Shown piece by piece: positions 42,181-50,831 of a DNA stretch of 64,000 nucleotides. The DNA lies in assembly GCF_001667115.1 (NCBI RefSeq), contig NZ_LZIJ01000188.1:1-64000 (forward strand), written 5' to 3'. The translations under genes and the position numbers were made by a program. The notes below the pieces were generated by a model. That model did no database searches, was not told where the DNA came from, and saw only the letters and a program-made list of their open reading frames with translations. How positions within the stretch are numbered: the first letter of the stretch is position 1; each line of letters starts with the position of its first letter. The stretch comes from Mycobacterium sp. 852002-51163_SCH5372311 (GTDB taxonomy: Bacteria > Actinomycetota > Actinomycetes > Mycobacteriales > Mycobacteriaceae).

Positions 42181-43290
42181 CTAGGCCGCCACCAGTTCCT
42201 TTGCCGCCGGCACTGCGGCTTTCCGCCCCGACCCCAATTTCCAGGAGTCCGGGAAGGTGAGCCGGACGATCTTGCGGACGACGGTGCCGAACTGCTGCAG
42301 CAGCGGTCCCTTGTTGTAGGGGATGCCGTAGCGTTCGCAGATTTCCTGCACTTCGGGCGCGATCTCGGCGTACCGCCGGGCCGGCATGTCCGGGAACAGG
42401 TGGTGCTCGATCTGGTGCGACAGGTTGCCGGACAGCAGGTGAAAGACCTTGCCGCCGGTGAGGTTTGCCGACCCGAGCACCTGACGGAAGTACCACTGGC
42501 CGCGGGATTCGCCCTTGGTTTCCTCGACGCTGAATTCCTGAGTCCCGTCCGGGAAGTGGCCGCAGAAGATGATCATGTACGACCACACGTTGCGCATCAG
42601 GTTGGCCGTGAGGTTGCCGGTGAACACGAACGGCGCGAACGGTCCGGCCAGCAGCGGAAAGGCGACATAGTCCTTCAGCGTCTGCCGGCGGGTCTTCTTC
42701 CAGATCTCCCGCAGCGTCTCGCGCTTGTCGCGCAGCTTGATCTCACCGGAGCGGATCCGCTCGGTTTCCAGTTCGTGCAGTGCGACGCCGTACTGGAACA
42801 GCACCATCAGCAGGAACGCGTAGACCGGGTTGCCCAGGAAGTACGGTTCCCAGGGCTGGTCTTCGCTCATCCGGATGATGCCGTAGCCGATGTCGCGGTC
42901 CATCCCGACGATGTTGGTGTGGGTGTGGTGCATGTAGTTGTGCGAGTGGCGCCACTGGTCGGCCGGGCAGGCCGTGTCCCACTCGAATTCGCGGCCGGAG
43001 ATCGTCGGGTCACGCATCCAGTCGTACTGGCCGTGCATGATGTTGTGCCCGATCTCCATGTTGTCCAGGATCTTCGCGACGCCCAGCATCGCGGTGCCCA
43101 GCAGCCAGGCCGGCGGCAGGAACAACAGCGCGCGGCCACCGACTTCCAGGGCCCGCTGCGTCTTGATGACCCGGCGGATGTATTCGGCGTCCTCTTCGCC
43201 GAGATCTGCCATCACGCGTTCCTTGATGGCGTCGAGCTCACGGCCGAAAGCATCGGCCTGCTCTTTGGTGAGGGTGATCTTGTTTGACAT
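42181..43290 (-). CDS. membrane acyl-CoA/fatty acid desaturase, DesA3-like
   Basis: A 369-residue membrane di-iron desaturase. Three histidine boxes are present: H82NIMH86, HSHNYMHH at 115-122, and H292QIEHH297. Hydrophobic segments surround GRALLFLPPAWLLGTAMLGV and PVYAFLLMVLFQYGVAL. It is related to M. tuberculosis DesA3 (Rv3229c), a stearoyl-CoA delta-9 desaturase, so oleate-type products are likely; the position of the double bond is inferred. The ATG at 43290 follows AAAGGAGAAAAGCC. It lies 35 bp downstream of a ferredoxin reductase on the same strand, the natural electron donor, and both should be under the divergent TetR at 44481. Confidence 0.95.
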   Translation of the reverse strand: MSNKITLTKEQADAFGRELDAIKERVMADLGEEDAEYIRRVIKTQRALEVGGRALLFLPPAWLLGTAMLGVAKILDNMEIGHNIMHGQYDWMRDPTISGREFEWDTACPADQWRHSHNYMHHTHTNIVGMDRDIGYGIIRMSEDQPWEPYFLGNPVYAFLLMVLFQYGVALHELETERIRSGEIKLRDKRETLREIWKKTRRQTLKDYVAFPLLAGPFAPFVFTGNLTANLMRNVWSYMIIFCGHFPDGTQEFSVEETKGESRGQWYFRQVLGSANLTGGKVFHLLSGNLSHQIEHHLFPDMPARRYAEIAPEVQEICERYGIPYNKGPLLQQFGTVVRKIVRLTFPDSWKLGSGRKAAVPAAKELVAA

Positions 43291-43325
43291 GGCTTTTCTC
43301 CTTTTGGGGCTTTCGTGGCGACGGG

Positions 43326-44411
43326 CTAAAGGGCGATATCGACGTCGCCGACGGGGACGGTCACGCAGATCTGCACGTCTTCGTCGGGTCCGGTCGAGAC
43401 GGCACCGGTGGTCAGATTGCGCACCGCACCCGAGACCTTGCGCCGAGTGCAGGTGTGGCAGATGCCCATCCGGCATCCGTTTTGCGGTTTGAGGCCGGCC
43501 GATTCGGCTTGCTCCAGCAGCGAGCGTCCGTCGTCGACGATGTCAACCCCGCTGTCCGCGAAGGTGATTCGGCCGCCCGATGGATTCGCCGGCGGCTCGA
43601 ACACCGGGGGCACGAAGCTCTCGGTGTACACGTTCTCGCAGTGTTCTTTGACCGCCTCGACCAAAGGCGTTGGCCCGCAGACGAACACCGCGTCGGGCGA
43701 CGGCATCGCGGCAGCCAGATGCTCCGCTCCGAAGCGGCCGGCCAGGTCTCCGGCGTCCGATCGGGTGTACCCGTGCAACACCCGAACCCCGGCCAACGTG
43801 GCCAGCTCATCGCGGTAGCAGGCTTCCTGAGCCGCTCGGGCGTAGTGCACGAAGGCGATCTCGCTGCCCTCGTTCTTCAAATGGCCCTCGGCGACCAGCG
43901 TGCGAAGCATCGCCATGACGGGAGTGATGCCACTGCCGCCGGAGACGAACAGGATCCGCCGCGGACGTTGCTCTGGCAACACGAAGTCGCCGCCGACACC
44001 GTACAGGCCCACCACCATGCCGCGCCGGGCGCGCTCGTACAGGTAGTTCGACACCAGCCCGCCGTCGTGGTGGCCGATCGTCAGCTCGAGCTGCCCGCTG
44101 CCTTCCACGTTGGCCGGCGAGTAGCAGCGCGAGTGCATGCGGCCGTCGATCTCGACGGTCACGTTGACGAACTGGCCCGCCTTGACAGTGTTGCGGTCAG
44201 TGAACGCGGCGTTCGGAGCCAGCGTCAGGGTGACGCTGCGCGGGGTGGTGCGCCGCACGTCGATCACCTTGGCGCGGGCTTCCCCCGACGTCCACGTCGG
44301 CGTCACAAGCTCGGTGTACCGGTCGACGCCGTGTGGGCCGGTGAGCAGATCAACAAGGTCAGAACTCAGGACTCGCCGGGCGATCGTCCGAGTGAAAGTT
44401 TGAGTGAACAT
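43326..44411 (-). CDS. ferredoxin reductase with C-terminal 2Fe-2S domain (desaturase partner, Rv3230c-like)
   Basis: A 361-residue flavin and iron-sulfur electron-transfer protein. Residues 45-150 form the FAD domain with SRCYSPANVEG, residues 150-270 the NAD(P)H domain with LFVSGGSGITPVMAMLRTL and VFVCGPTPLVEAV, and 280-361 a plant-type 2Fe-2S domain with Cys313, Cys318, Cys321 and Cys349. The set matches Rv3230c, the reductase of DesA3. It would pass electrons from NADPH to the di-iron desaturase encoded next. The ATG at 44411 lies inside an operator-like dyad at 44403-44419. Confidence 0.95.
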   Translation of the reverse strand: MFTQTFTRTIARRVLSSDLVDLLTGPHGVDRYTELVTPTWTSGEARAKVIDVRRTTPRSVTLTLAPNAAFTDRNTVKAGQFVNVTVEIDGRMHSRCYSPANVEGSGQLELTIGHHDGGLVSNYLYERARRGMVVGLYGVGGDFVLPEQRPRRILFVSGGSGITPVMAMLRTLVAEGHLKNEGSEIAFVHYARAAQEACYRDELATLAGVRVLHGYTRSDAGDLAGRFGAEHLAAAMPSPDAVFVCGPTPLVEAVKEHCENVYTESFVPPVFEPPANPSGGRITFADSGVDIVDDGRSLLEQAESAGLKPQNGCRMGICHTCTRRKVSGAVRNLTTGAVSTGPDEDVQICVTVPVGDVDIAL

Positions 44412-44419
44412 GTGTACAC
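44403..44419. promoter_or_regulatory. operator-like dyad at the reductase start
   Basis: The sequence AGTGAACATGTGTACAC has arms GTGAAC and GTACAC (one mismatch to a perfect inverted repeat), covering the start codon of the reductase. The GTGAAC half-site is the same as in the perfect palindrome at 44472-44486. It recalls the DesT operator of Pseudomonas as I remember it. Confidence 0.5.
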
Positions 44420-44471
44420 CGTGACACCGTCCTGCGCAGGTGGTCAAGGGTTTCGGCAGCTCTGTGTTACG

Positions 44472-44486
44472 GTTCACATAGTGAAC
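44472..44486. promoter_or_regulatory. perfect palindrome GTTCAC-ATA-GTGAAC over the TetR start
   Basis: A 15-bp perfect inverted repeat, GTTCACATAGTGAAC, with a 3-base centre. It covers the GTG start codon at 44481 of the regulator, as expected for an autoregulatory operator. Confidence 0.72.
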
Positions 44487-45179
44487 AGTCGTACTCCTAG
44501 CTCACACACCCGACGCTCCGGCAGCGACAAGGCCCGGGACAGGGCTCTTGAGAAGGGCCGGGACAGCCGTTCCCGCGAGGAGCGCAAAGAGGCCACGCGG
44601 CGCGCCATCATCTCCGCAGCGCTCAAGTTGCTCAACGACCGCAGCTTCAGCAACCTCAGCTTGCGCGAGGTCACCCGGGAGGCCGGCATCGTGCCCGCGG
44701 CCTTCTACCGTCACTTCGAATCGATGGAGGCCCTCGGACTCGTCCTGATCGACGAGTCGTTTCGCAGCCTGCGTGACACACTGCGCGGAGCGCGCACCGG
44801 CAAGCTCGACCCCAGCCGCGTCATCGAGTCGTCCGTCGAGATCCTGGTCGGCAGCGTGGCCGAACAGCGTGAACACTGGCGCTTCATCGCACGGGAACGC
44901 TCGACCGGCGTTTCGGTGCTTCGCTATGCGATTCGCACCGAGATCCGGCTGATCACCTCGGAGCTGGCCACCGACCTGGCGCGCTTCCCGCGGTTGAACG
45001 AATGGAGCACAGAAGATCTCAACGTGCTGGCAAGCCTCTTCGTCAACGCCATGATCGTCACCGCCGAGGCCATCGAGGACGCCCAGAGCGCCGAAGCGCT
45101 GAACGAGATTCACCGGATCGCCGTAAAGCAGCTGCGCATGATCGCCATCGGCGTGGCCGGCTGGCGCAGCACCCCCTGA
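44481..45179 (+). CDS. TetR-family regulator, DesT/FabR-like
   Basis: A 232-residue TetR regulator with a charged N-terminal extension of about 40 residues (DKARDRALEKGRDSRSREER). The helix-turn-helix is SNLSLREVTREAGIVPAAFY then RHFESMEALGLVLIDESF. The last part closely resembles the FabR/DesT family, which senses saturated versus unsaturated acyl-CoA and controls desaturation. The ligand domain includes ALNEIHRIAVKQLRMIAIGV. A GTG at 44481 is the start, inside a perfect palindrome. Divergent from the reductase-desaturase operon, it is very probably its regulator, giving feedback control of membrane unsaturation. The ligand is inferred. Confidence 0.93.
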   Translation: MNSRTPSSHTRRSGSDKARDRALEKGRDSRSREERKEATRRAIISAALKLLNDRSFSNLSLREVTREAGIVPAAFYRHFESMEALGLVLIDESFRSLRDTLRGARTGKLDPSRVIESSVEILVGSVAEQREHWRFIARERSTGVSVLRYAIRTEIRLITSELATDLARFPRLNEWSTEDLNVLASLFVNAMIVTAEAIEDAQSAEALNEIHRIAVKQLRMIAIGVAGWRSTP

Positions 45180-45191
45180 GCGAGGCGGCCG

Positions 45192-45797
45192 TTACCGCGG
45201 TTCGCGCCACATCGGCCAGATCGGCGGGCCACCATGGGGCAGCCTGATCTCACCGGTGACCGTGAAGCCGAAACGCTCGTAGTACGGCACATTTTCGGGC
45301 TTGGAGGACTCCAGGTACGCCGGGCAGTATTCGGCGTCGCAGCGCTGCAGCCGAGACCGCATCAACACCTGACCGTAGCCCTGGCCGCGCACTGTCGGGT
45401 CGCTGCCGATGACGGCGAGGTACCAGTGCGGCTCTTCGGGATGCGCGCGCTTCATCACTTCCTGCACGGCACTTCCTATTGCCACCCGGCGGCCGAACAC
45501 CCGCACGAATGTCGGCACCATCGCAAGCTTCCCGCGACGCGTTTCCTCCCACTGCTGCGGTGGATCCCACAATGCGGCCGCGCCGATGCCGGACTCGGCG
45601 CAGGCAACCTCGACGCCGCCGCGAGACAAGTGGTGATGGCGCGTCATCGTCGCGAACAACCGGCGCAGATGGGCAATCCGGGACTTGTCGTCGGGAAGCA
45701 GCCACAACATGACCGGGTCGTCATAGAAGGCGCGGGCCAGCGTTTGTGCCAGCATGCGCACATCGGTTTTCAGTGCCGGCCGTGCCTGCGGGGTCAC
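45192..45797 (-). CDS. GNAT-family N-acetyltransferase, Rv0133-type
   Basis: A 201-residue GNAT acetyltransferase, equal in length to Rv0133. The acetyl-CoA-binding motif A is WYLAVIGSDPTVRGQGYGQV followed by LMRSRLQRCD, with CPAYLESSKPENVPYYERFG forming motif B. It transfers an acetyl group from acetyl-CoA to an unknown amine. The GTG at 45797 starts the protein (VTPQARPALKTDVR). It is convergent with the DesT-like regulator (12-bp gap) and divergent from fgd2 by 54 bp. Confidence 0.93.
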   Translation of the reverse strand: MTPQARPALKTDVRMLAQTLARAFYDDPVMLWLLPDDKSRIAHLRRLFATMTRHHHLSRGGVEVACAESGIGAAALWDPPQQWEETRRGKLAMVPTFVRVFGRRVAIGSAVQEVMKRAHPEEPHWYLAVIGSDPTVRGQGYGQVLMRSRLQRCDAEYCPAYLESSKPENVPYYERFGFTVTGEIRLPHGGPPIWPMWREPR

Positions 45798-45851
45798 CCA
45801 AGTCAGGGTAGCCGCAGGTGTGGCCGGTGTGCCGAGGGGTATTCCGCAGCG

Positions 45852-46964
45852 ATGACCGGGTTCTCAAGACGGACGTTCGGTGCGATAGCGGCCGGGATGG
45901 GCGTAGTCGGTGCCGGCGGGTTAGCCGGCGCCTGTGCCACCAACCGCAAGACACCGGCGGCGCCGTCGTCCTCACCTGCACCGGCACCGCCCGCGCCACC
46001 AAGCAAGAACGTGGGAGTTGTGTTGTCGCACGAGCAATTTCGCACCGATCAACTGGTGGCACAAGCCCAAGCCGCCGAACGGGCCGGCTTTCAGCACGTG
46101 TGGGCCAGCGACCACCTTCAGCCGTGGCAGGACAACGAGGGGCACTCGATGTTTCCGTGGCTGACGCTGGCGCTGGTGGCGAACAGCACCAGCCGCATCT
46201 CATTTGGCACCGGAGTGACATGTCCGACCTACCGCTACCATCCGGCGATTGTGGCCCAGGCATTCGCCTCGCTGGCCATTCTCAGCCCCGGACGGGTGTT
46301 CCTCGGGCTGGGCACCGGAGAGCGGCTCAACGAACAGGCCGCCACCAACACGTTCGGCCGCTATGCCGAGCGTCATGACCGGCTGATCGAGGCGATCGAG
46401 CTGATCCGCCAGCTGTGGAGCGGTGAGCGAATCTCGTTCAGTGGCCGGTATTTCCAGACCAACTCGTTGAAGCTCTACGATCTGCCATCCACGCCGCCGC
46501 CGATCTTCGTCGCGGCCAGCGGGCCGAAGAGCGCTCGGTTGGCCGGCCAGTACGGCGACGGCTGGATCACCCAGGTTCGCGAGCTGGAGAGCCCGAAGCT
46601 GCTCGACGCGTTCAGCGCGGGCGCGCGAACCGCCGGGCACGATCCGGCCAAAATGGGCAAACGCGCCGAACTCTTTGCCGTGGTCGGAGACCAGAGCACG
46701 GCCGCCCAGGCCGCCGCATTGTGGCGGTTCACCGCCGGAGCCGTCGACCAGCCCAATCCCGTCGAGATCCAGCGGGCTGCCGAATCCCACCCCACCGAGA
46801 AGGTGCTGGCGAACTGGACTGTCGGCACCGACCCCGCCATTCACATCCGCGCGGTGCAAGCGGTTCTCGACGTCGGAGCCGTTCCCTTTCTGCACTTCCC
46901 CCAGCAGGATCCCATAGCCGCCATCGACTTCTACCGCACCAACGTGCTACCCAAACTGCACTGA
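45852..46964 (+). CDS. fgd2: F420-dependent hydroxymycolic acid dehydrogenase Fgd2
   Basis: A 370-residue homologue of Fgd2 (Rv0132c), the F420-dependent enzyme reported to oxidise hydroxymycolates to ketomycolates in the cell envelope. The N-terminus has a twin-arginine signal (SRRTFGAIAAGMGVVGAGG) ending in a lipobox-like LAGAC with Cys28, so it is probably exported and lipidated. The LLM barrel has FQHVWASDHLQPWQDNEGHS, ILSPGRVFLGLGTGERLNEQ and PPPIFVAASGPKSARLAGQY. A proline/alanine-rich linker (residues 35-50) follows the cysteine. The ATG at 45852 gives MTGFSRRTFG; the frame extends upstream without homology. Confidence 0.95.
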   Translation: MTGFSRRTFGAIAAGMGVVGAGGLAGACATNRKTPAAPSSSPAPAPPAPPSKNVGVVLSHEQFRTDQLVAQAQAAERAGFQHVWASDHLQPWQDNEGHSMFPWLTLALVANSTSRISFGTGVTCPTYRYHPAIVAQAFASLAILSPGRVFLGLGTGERLNEQAATNTFGRYAERHDRLIEAIELIRQLWSGERISFSGRYFQTNSLKLYDLPSTPPPIFVAASGPKSARLAGQYGDGWITQVRELESPKLLDAFSAGARTAGHDPAKMGKRAELFAVVGDQSTAAQAAALWRFTAGAVDQPNPVEIQRAAESHPTEKVLANWTVGTDPAIHIRAVQAVLDVGAVPFLHFPQQDPIAAIDFYRTNVLPKLH

Positions 46965-47314
46965 GCTGTGCGCGGCACGCGTAGTCTCGGGGACTTTGCG
47001 TGTGAATCCTTGGCTTTGGGAGTGCAGCCTGGGCGGACAATTCACGCGGATTCCCGCCCTAGACGCACGCTGAAAGCCCTACGTACACAATGAAAGCCGT
47101 CAGTACACATTGAATTCGCTGGTTTGAGCAATACGCGCCATCCATGGCTTCGAGTGACAAGTGGGCGATGCAGCGCTTAGTTCTTCGCCGACGAGTTCGC
47201 GCATCGATCGAGCTACTGGCTAGTGGTGACCAGAAGAAGGTTGCGCCGTAGTACTACCCCCATGTCGAGACAAGGTAGTCCGCATCGAACGGCAACCGTG
47301 TAGCGTCCCAGGCC
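46965..47314. other. 350-bp gene-free stretch between fgd2 and the KSI-like gene
   Basis: Contains the family C repeat copy at 46999-47110. The rest, 47111-47314, has lower GC than its surroundings and no convincing coding frame; it must hold the promoter of the gene at 47315. I see no tRNA or other RNA structure. Confidence 0.55.
46999..47110. repeat. Family C element, copy 2
   Basis: About 112 bp, beginning CGTGTGAATCCTTGGCTTTG and ending AAAGCCGTCAGTACACAT. It is in the same orientation as copy 1 (32337-32446), with shared words AGCCTGGG, CGCGGATT, GAAAGCC and GCCGTCAGT. Confidence 0.55.
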
Positions 47315-47686
47315 ATGCCATCCCAGGAAGCCATCGCACAAACCGTCAAGCGCTACCTCGAACTCGTCGCCACGGGCACGGCTGACAATGTCGTGGCTCT
47401 TTACGCCGGCGACGCCACCCTCGAGGACCCGATCGGATCCGATCTCCGGCGCGGCCATGACGCGATCCACGAATTCTACGCGAACGTCCAGGACCTCAAG
47501 AAGGAGACCGAACTCGTCGAGCTTCGGGTGTGCGGCCATGAAGTCGCCTTCCTCTGGCACCTCACACTCCATGCGGGCGACAATCGCAGCCGAATGTCGC
47601 CCATCTCGCTGATGACGTTCGACGAGGACGCCAAGATCACCTCGATGCGCGCCTTCTGGTCACCGTCGGACATTCGGCCGGTATAG
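47315..47686 (+). CDS. ketosteroid-isomerase/NTF2-like protein
   Basis: A 123-residue NTF2-fold protein of the delta-5-3-ketosteroid isomerase type: AIAQTVKRYLELVATGTADN, ALYAGDATLEDPIGSDLRRG, ELRVCGHEVAFLWHLTLHAG and ISLMTFDEDAKITSMRAFWS. The Tyr of KRYLELV and the Asp of LEDPIG sit where ketosteroid isomerase has Tyr14 and Asp38, but the third active-site acid cannot be placed without alignment. Isomerisation of a steroid- or lactone-like compound is possible. It is a single gene before fadE1, 96 bp upstream of its start. Confidence 0.87.
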   Translation: MPSQEAIAQTVKRYLELVATGTADNVVALYAGDATLEDPIGSDLRRGHDAIHEFYANVQDLKKETELVELRVCGHEVAFLWHLTLHAGDNRSRMSPISLMTFDEDAKITSMRAFWSPSDIRPV

Positions 47687-47782
47687 CACCCCGTCGGATC
47701 GGCTTTACGATGATCAAGGCCCGGTGCGACATGCACGGGACAAATTCACACAGAGCCGGTGCGACGCTGCACTGGGGAATGG

Positions 47783-49087
47783 TTGCCGACGGTGTGGGAC
47801 TTCGAAACGGACCCGGAATACCAGGCGAAGCTGGACTGGGTCGAAAAATTCATGGTCGACGAACTCGAGCCGCTCGATCTGGTCGCCCTCGACCCGTACG
47901 ACAAGAAGAACCCGGAGACGATGGCGATCCTGCGGCCGCTGCAGCAGCAGGTGAAGGAACAGGGGCTGTGGGCCGCGCATCTACGGCCCGAGCTGGGCGG
48001 TCAGGGATTCGGTCAGGTGAAGCTCGCGCTGCTCAACGAGATACTCGGGAGGTCGCGCTGGGCGCCGTCGGTATTCGGCTGTCAGGCACCGGATTCCGGC
48101 AACGCCGAGATTCTCGCGCTGTTCGGCACCGACCAGCAGAAGGCCCGCTATCTGCAGCCGCTGCTCGACGGCGAGATCACCTCCTGCTATTCGATGACCG
48201 AACCGCAAGGCGGTTCCGATCCCGGGATGTTCGTCACGGCCGCGACGCGCGACGGTGACGACTGGATCATCAACGGGGAGAAGTGGTTTTCCACCAACGC
48301 CAAGCACGCGTCGTTCTTCATCGTCATGGCCGTCACGAATCCCGAGTCACGCACCTACGACAAGATGTCGCTGTTCATCGTGCCGGCCGAGACACCCGGC
48401 ATCGAGATCGTGCGCAATGTGGGTGTGGGCGCTGAGTCGGCGAAGCACGCCAGCCACGCCTACGTCCGCTACAACAATGTCCGGGTTCCCGCCGACCACG
48501 TGCTCGGCGGTGAGGGCAAGGCCTTCATGATCGCGCAGACGCGGCTCGGCGGTGGTCGCATCCATCACGCGATGCGCACAATCGCGCTGGCCCGCAAGGC
48601 TTTTGACATGATGTGCGAACGCGCGGTGTCGCGGCAGACCCGGCACGGGCGGTTGGCCGATCTCCAGATGACCCAGGAGAAGATCGCCGACAGCTGGATC
48701 CAGATCGAGCAGTTCCGGCTCCTGGTGTTGCGCACCGCCTGGCTGATCGACAAGCACGACGATTACCAGAAGGTCCGTCGTGACATCGCGGCGGTGAAGG
48801 TCGCGATGCCCCAAGTGCTGCACGATGTGGCGCAACGGGCGATGCACCTGCATGGCGCGCTCGGCGTGTCCGACGAGATGCCGTTCGTGAAGATGCTGAT
48901 CGGTGCTGAGTCACTGGGCATCGCCGACGGCGCCACCGAGCTGCATAAGATGACCGTGGCCCGTCGCACCCTGCGCGAATATCAGCCGGTGACAACGCCA
49001 TTCCCGTCGCAGCACATCCCGACCCGGCGCGCCGAAGCCCAGGCCCGGCTGGCCGAACGCCTGGAACACGCCATTGCCGAATACTGA
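47783..49087 (+). CDS. fadE1: acyl-CoA dehydrogenase FadE1
   Basis: About 434 residues of acyl-CoA dehydrogenase, comparable to FadE1 (Rv0131c, 447). It has LWAAHLRPELGGQGFGQVKL, the FAD motif SCYSMTEPQGGSDPGMFVTA, DDWIINGEKWFSTNAKHASF, and the helical domain MIAQTRLGGGRIHHAMRTIA. The C-terminal part includes MHLHGALGVSDEMPFVKMLI and GATELHKMTVARRTLREY. The start is uncertain: the TTG at 47783 gives LPTVWDFETDPEY, a GTG at 47792 is close by, and an open frame reaches 47759. It converges on htdZ with a 12-bp gap. Expected role: the first oxidation in beta-oxidation of an unknown acyl-CoA. Confidence 0.93.
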   Translation: MPTVWDFETDPEYQAKLDWVEKFMVDELEPLDLVALDPYDKKNPETMAILRPLQQQVKEQGLWAAHLRPELGGQGFGQVKLALLNEILGRSRWAPSVFGCQAPDSGNAEILALFGTDQQKARYLQPLLDGEITSCYSMTEPQGGSDPGMFVTAATRDGDDWIINGEKWFSTNAKHASFFIVMAVTNPESRTYDKMSLFIVPAETPGIEIVRNVGVGAESAKHASHAYVRYNNVRVPADHVLGGEGKAFMIAQTRLGGGRIHHAMRTIALARKAFDMMCERAVSRQTRHGRLADLQMTQEKIADSWIQIEQFRLLVLRTAWLIDKHDDYQKVRRDIAAVKVAMPQVLHDVAQRAMHLHGALGVSDEMPFVKMLIGAESLGIADGATELHKMTVARRTLREYQPVTTPFPSQHIPTRRAEAQARLAERLEHAIAEY

Positions 49088-49099
49088 GTGCTGCGGCCG

Positions 49100-49555
49100 C
49101 TACGTGACGTAGCGGACGACGCTTTCGGCCACGCAAGCAGGCTTGGCCGATCCGTCGATCTCCACAGTCGTCGACACCGTCGCCTGCACCGCACCGTTGC
49201 CGACATCGTCGGCACTGACCAGCGAGCTCGTCGCGCGCACCCGGGAGCCGACCGGCACCGGCGCGGGGAACCGAACCTTGTTGAGGCCGTAGTTGATTGC
49301 CAGCTTGATGCCGTTGACGGTGTACATCTGATGCTGCAGCCGCGGCAACAGTGACAGCGTCATGAAGCCGTGCGCGATGGTCGTGCCGAAGGGGCCCTTG
49401 GCCGCTCGCTCCGGATCGACGTGGATCCACTGGTGATCACCTGTCGCGTCGGCGAACTTGTTGACGTCTTCTTGCGTGATGGTCACCCAGTCGCTCTGCC
49501 CGATGGTCTCGCCCGCAGCGGCGGCCAGGTCGGCGACTGACTCGAAGGTGCGCAT
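49100..49555 (-). CDS. htdZ: (R)-specific enoyl-CoA hydratase HtdZ
   Basis: A 151-residue single hot-dog MaoC-like hydratase, the same length as HtdZ (Rv0130). The hydratase-2 motif is NKFADATGDHQWIHVDPERA, with Asp and His of GDHQWIH as catalytic residues, then GPFGTTIAHGFMTLSLLPRL. It hydrates trans-2-enoyl-CoA to (R)-3-hydroxyacyl-CoA. The ATG at 49555 has AGGAGAG upstream; the open frame runs on to 49627 without similarity. It lies tail to tail with fadE1, whose product could provide its substrate. Confidence 0.95.
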   Translation of the reverse strand: MRTFESVADLAAAAGETIGQSDWVTITQEDVNKFADATGDHQWIHVDPERAAKGPFGTTIAHGFMTLSLLPRLQHQMYTVNGIKLAINYGLNKVRFPAPVPVGSRVRATSSLVSADDVGNGAVQATVSTTVEIDGSAKPACVAESVVRYVT

Positions 49556-49647
49556 GGGTCTCTCCTCTGCTTGGGTGATCAACATCGTGCCATTCGGCAG
49601 CCGCGACCCTGGCGCGGGAGCCTGCAACCGACTACAAAGGACAGGCT

Positions 49648-50184
49648 ATGAGAACAACGCAGGCCTTCTTGGCGGCAGCGGTGTGGCTGACAGTCACCGC
49701 GACGGCGCTGGGCCCCGCGGGTGCCGCCCATGCCGACCCGGAGATCGCGCCGTGTGACATCCAGCAGCTCTCGGTAGCCGCGGCCCCGCAGCAGGCTGGG
49801 GTGGGTCACCGCGCCGTCCAGCTGAATTTCACGGTGCAACCGGACGTCAGCGCCTGTCAGCTGTCGGGCTATCCGGCGGTCGTCGCCCTGGTACCGGCCG
49901 GAACCCAAATCCAGGCCAAGCCGACACCGCAGGGATACCTGGGCGGCGGGACGCCCGGCACGACGGCGACCCTGGTGCCCGGCCACGGCGCACATGCGAT
50001 GGTCGAATGGGTCGCAACAGGCACACCGCAAGACCCGGACTGCCGCACCTATGGGTCGGCCCCCATTTCCGTACCCCTACAGGTGATACCGCCGGGAACG
50101 TGGCAGACGTTTGACATCCCCGTCTCGATCGGACCCAACGAGGGTCTGTGCAATCTGCAGGTCCACCTGCTGACCGCCGACTGA
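49648..50184 (+). CDS. secreted DUF4232 protein
   Basis: A 178-residue protein with a Sec signal peptide: MRTTQAFLAAAVWLTVTATA followed by LGPAGAAHA, probable cleavage after AHA at residue 29. The mature part is a beta-rich DUF4232 domain typical of actinobacterial envelope proteins, with cysteine pairs near APCDIQQLSV / SACQLSG and PDCRTYG / EGLCNLQ that can form disulfides. The function is unknown. CAAAGGACAGG precedes the ATG at 49648. It is divergent from htdZ and upstream of the phosphoesterase. Confidence 0.88.
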   Translation: MRTTQAFLAAAVWLTVTATALGPAGAAHADPEIAPCDIQQLSVAAAPQQAGVGHRAVQLNFTVQPDVSACQLSGYPAVVALVPAGTQIQAKPTPQGYLGGGTPGTTATLVPGHGAHAMVEWVATGTPQDPDCRTYGSAPISVPLQVIPPGTWQTFDIPVSIGPNEGLCNLQVHLLTAD

Positions 50185-50302
50185 ACGTCAACCCCGCGGT
50201 TTCACGGTGAGCCTCGGGGAATGTGCCCGATGACGGCATCGACGCCGGCGAAGCGGGCAGCCAGCAGAGTTAGCGACCGTAACGACGGCGCAAGATGACA
50301 GG

Positions 50303-50800
50303 GTGAGGCTGCTCCTGATCGCTGACACGCACGTTCCGCGACGCGCGCGCAACCTGCCGGCACAGGTATGGGACGAGGTCGAGAAAGGAGACGTCGTGTT
50401 CCACGCCGGGGATTGGGTGGTGCCGGAACTGCTCGACGAGCTGGAATCCAGGGCAGCCCGGCTGGTCGCATGCTGGGGAAACAACGACGGCCCCGGCTTG
50501 CGGGCCCGGCTGCCCGAACGCGCCGATGTGACGCTGGCGGGTCTGCGTTTCACCGTCGTGCATGAGACCGGCGCCGCGTCCGGGCGTGAAACCCGCATGG
50601 CGCGGCTGTATCCCGACAGCGACGTCCTGGTGTTCGGGCACAGCCACATCCCCTGGGATACGACGACGGAAACGGGCCTGCGCCTGCTGAATCCCGGCTC
50701 TCCGACCGATCGCCGCCGCCAGCCGTTTTGCAGCTACATGACTGCCGAGGCGCGAAACGGGTCACTTGACAATGTGGTACTGCACCGAGTCGAGAAGTAG
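50303..50800 (+). CDS. YfcE/MJ0936-family metallophosphoesterase
   Basis: A 165-residue calcineurin-like phosphodiesterase. All five motifs are visible: ADTH near residue 8, HAGDW, GNND, VVHETG and the C-terminal GHSHIPW, giving two metal ions at the active site. The group hydrolyses simple phosphodiesters in vitro; cellular substrates are unclear. The GTG at 50303 (VRLLLIADTHVP) is the start, the first residue of the domain. It lies 118 bp after the DUF4232 gene and 188 bp ahead of the MarR-ABC unit. Confidence 0.93.
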   Translation: MRLLLIADTHVPRRARNLPAQVWDEVEKGDVVFHAGDWVVPELLDELESRAARLVACWGNNDGPGLRARLPERADVTLAGLRFTVVHETGAASGRETRMARLYPDSDVLVFGHSHIPWDTTTETGLRLLNPGSPTDRRRQPFCSYMTAEARNGSLDNVVLHRVEK

Positions 50801-50831
50801 CTAGACGAGCATCCGCCGAAGCGGGCGTTCG

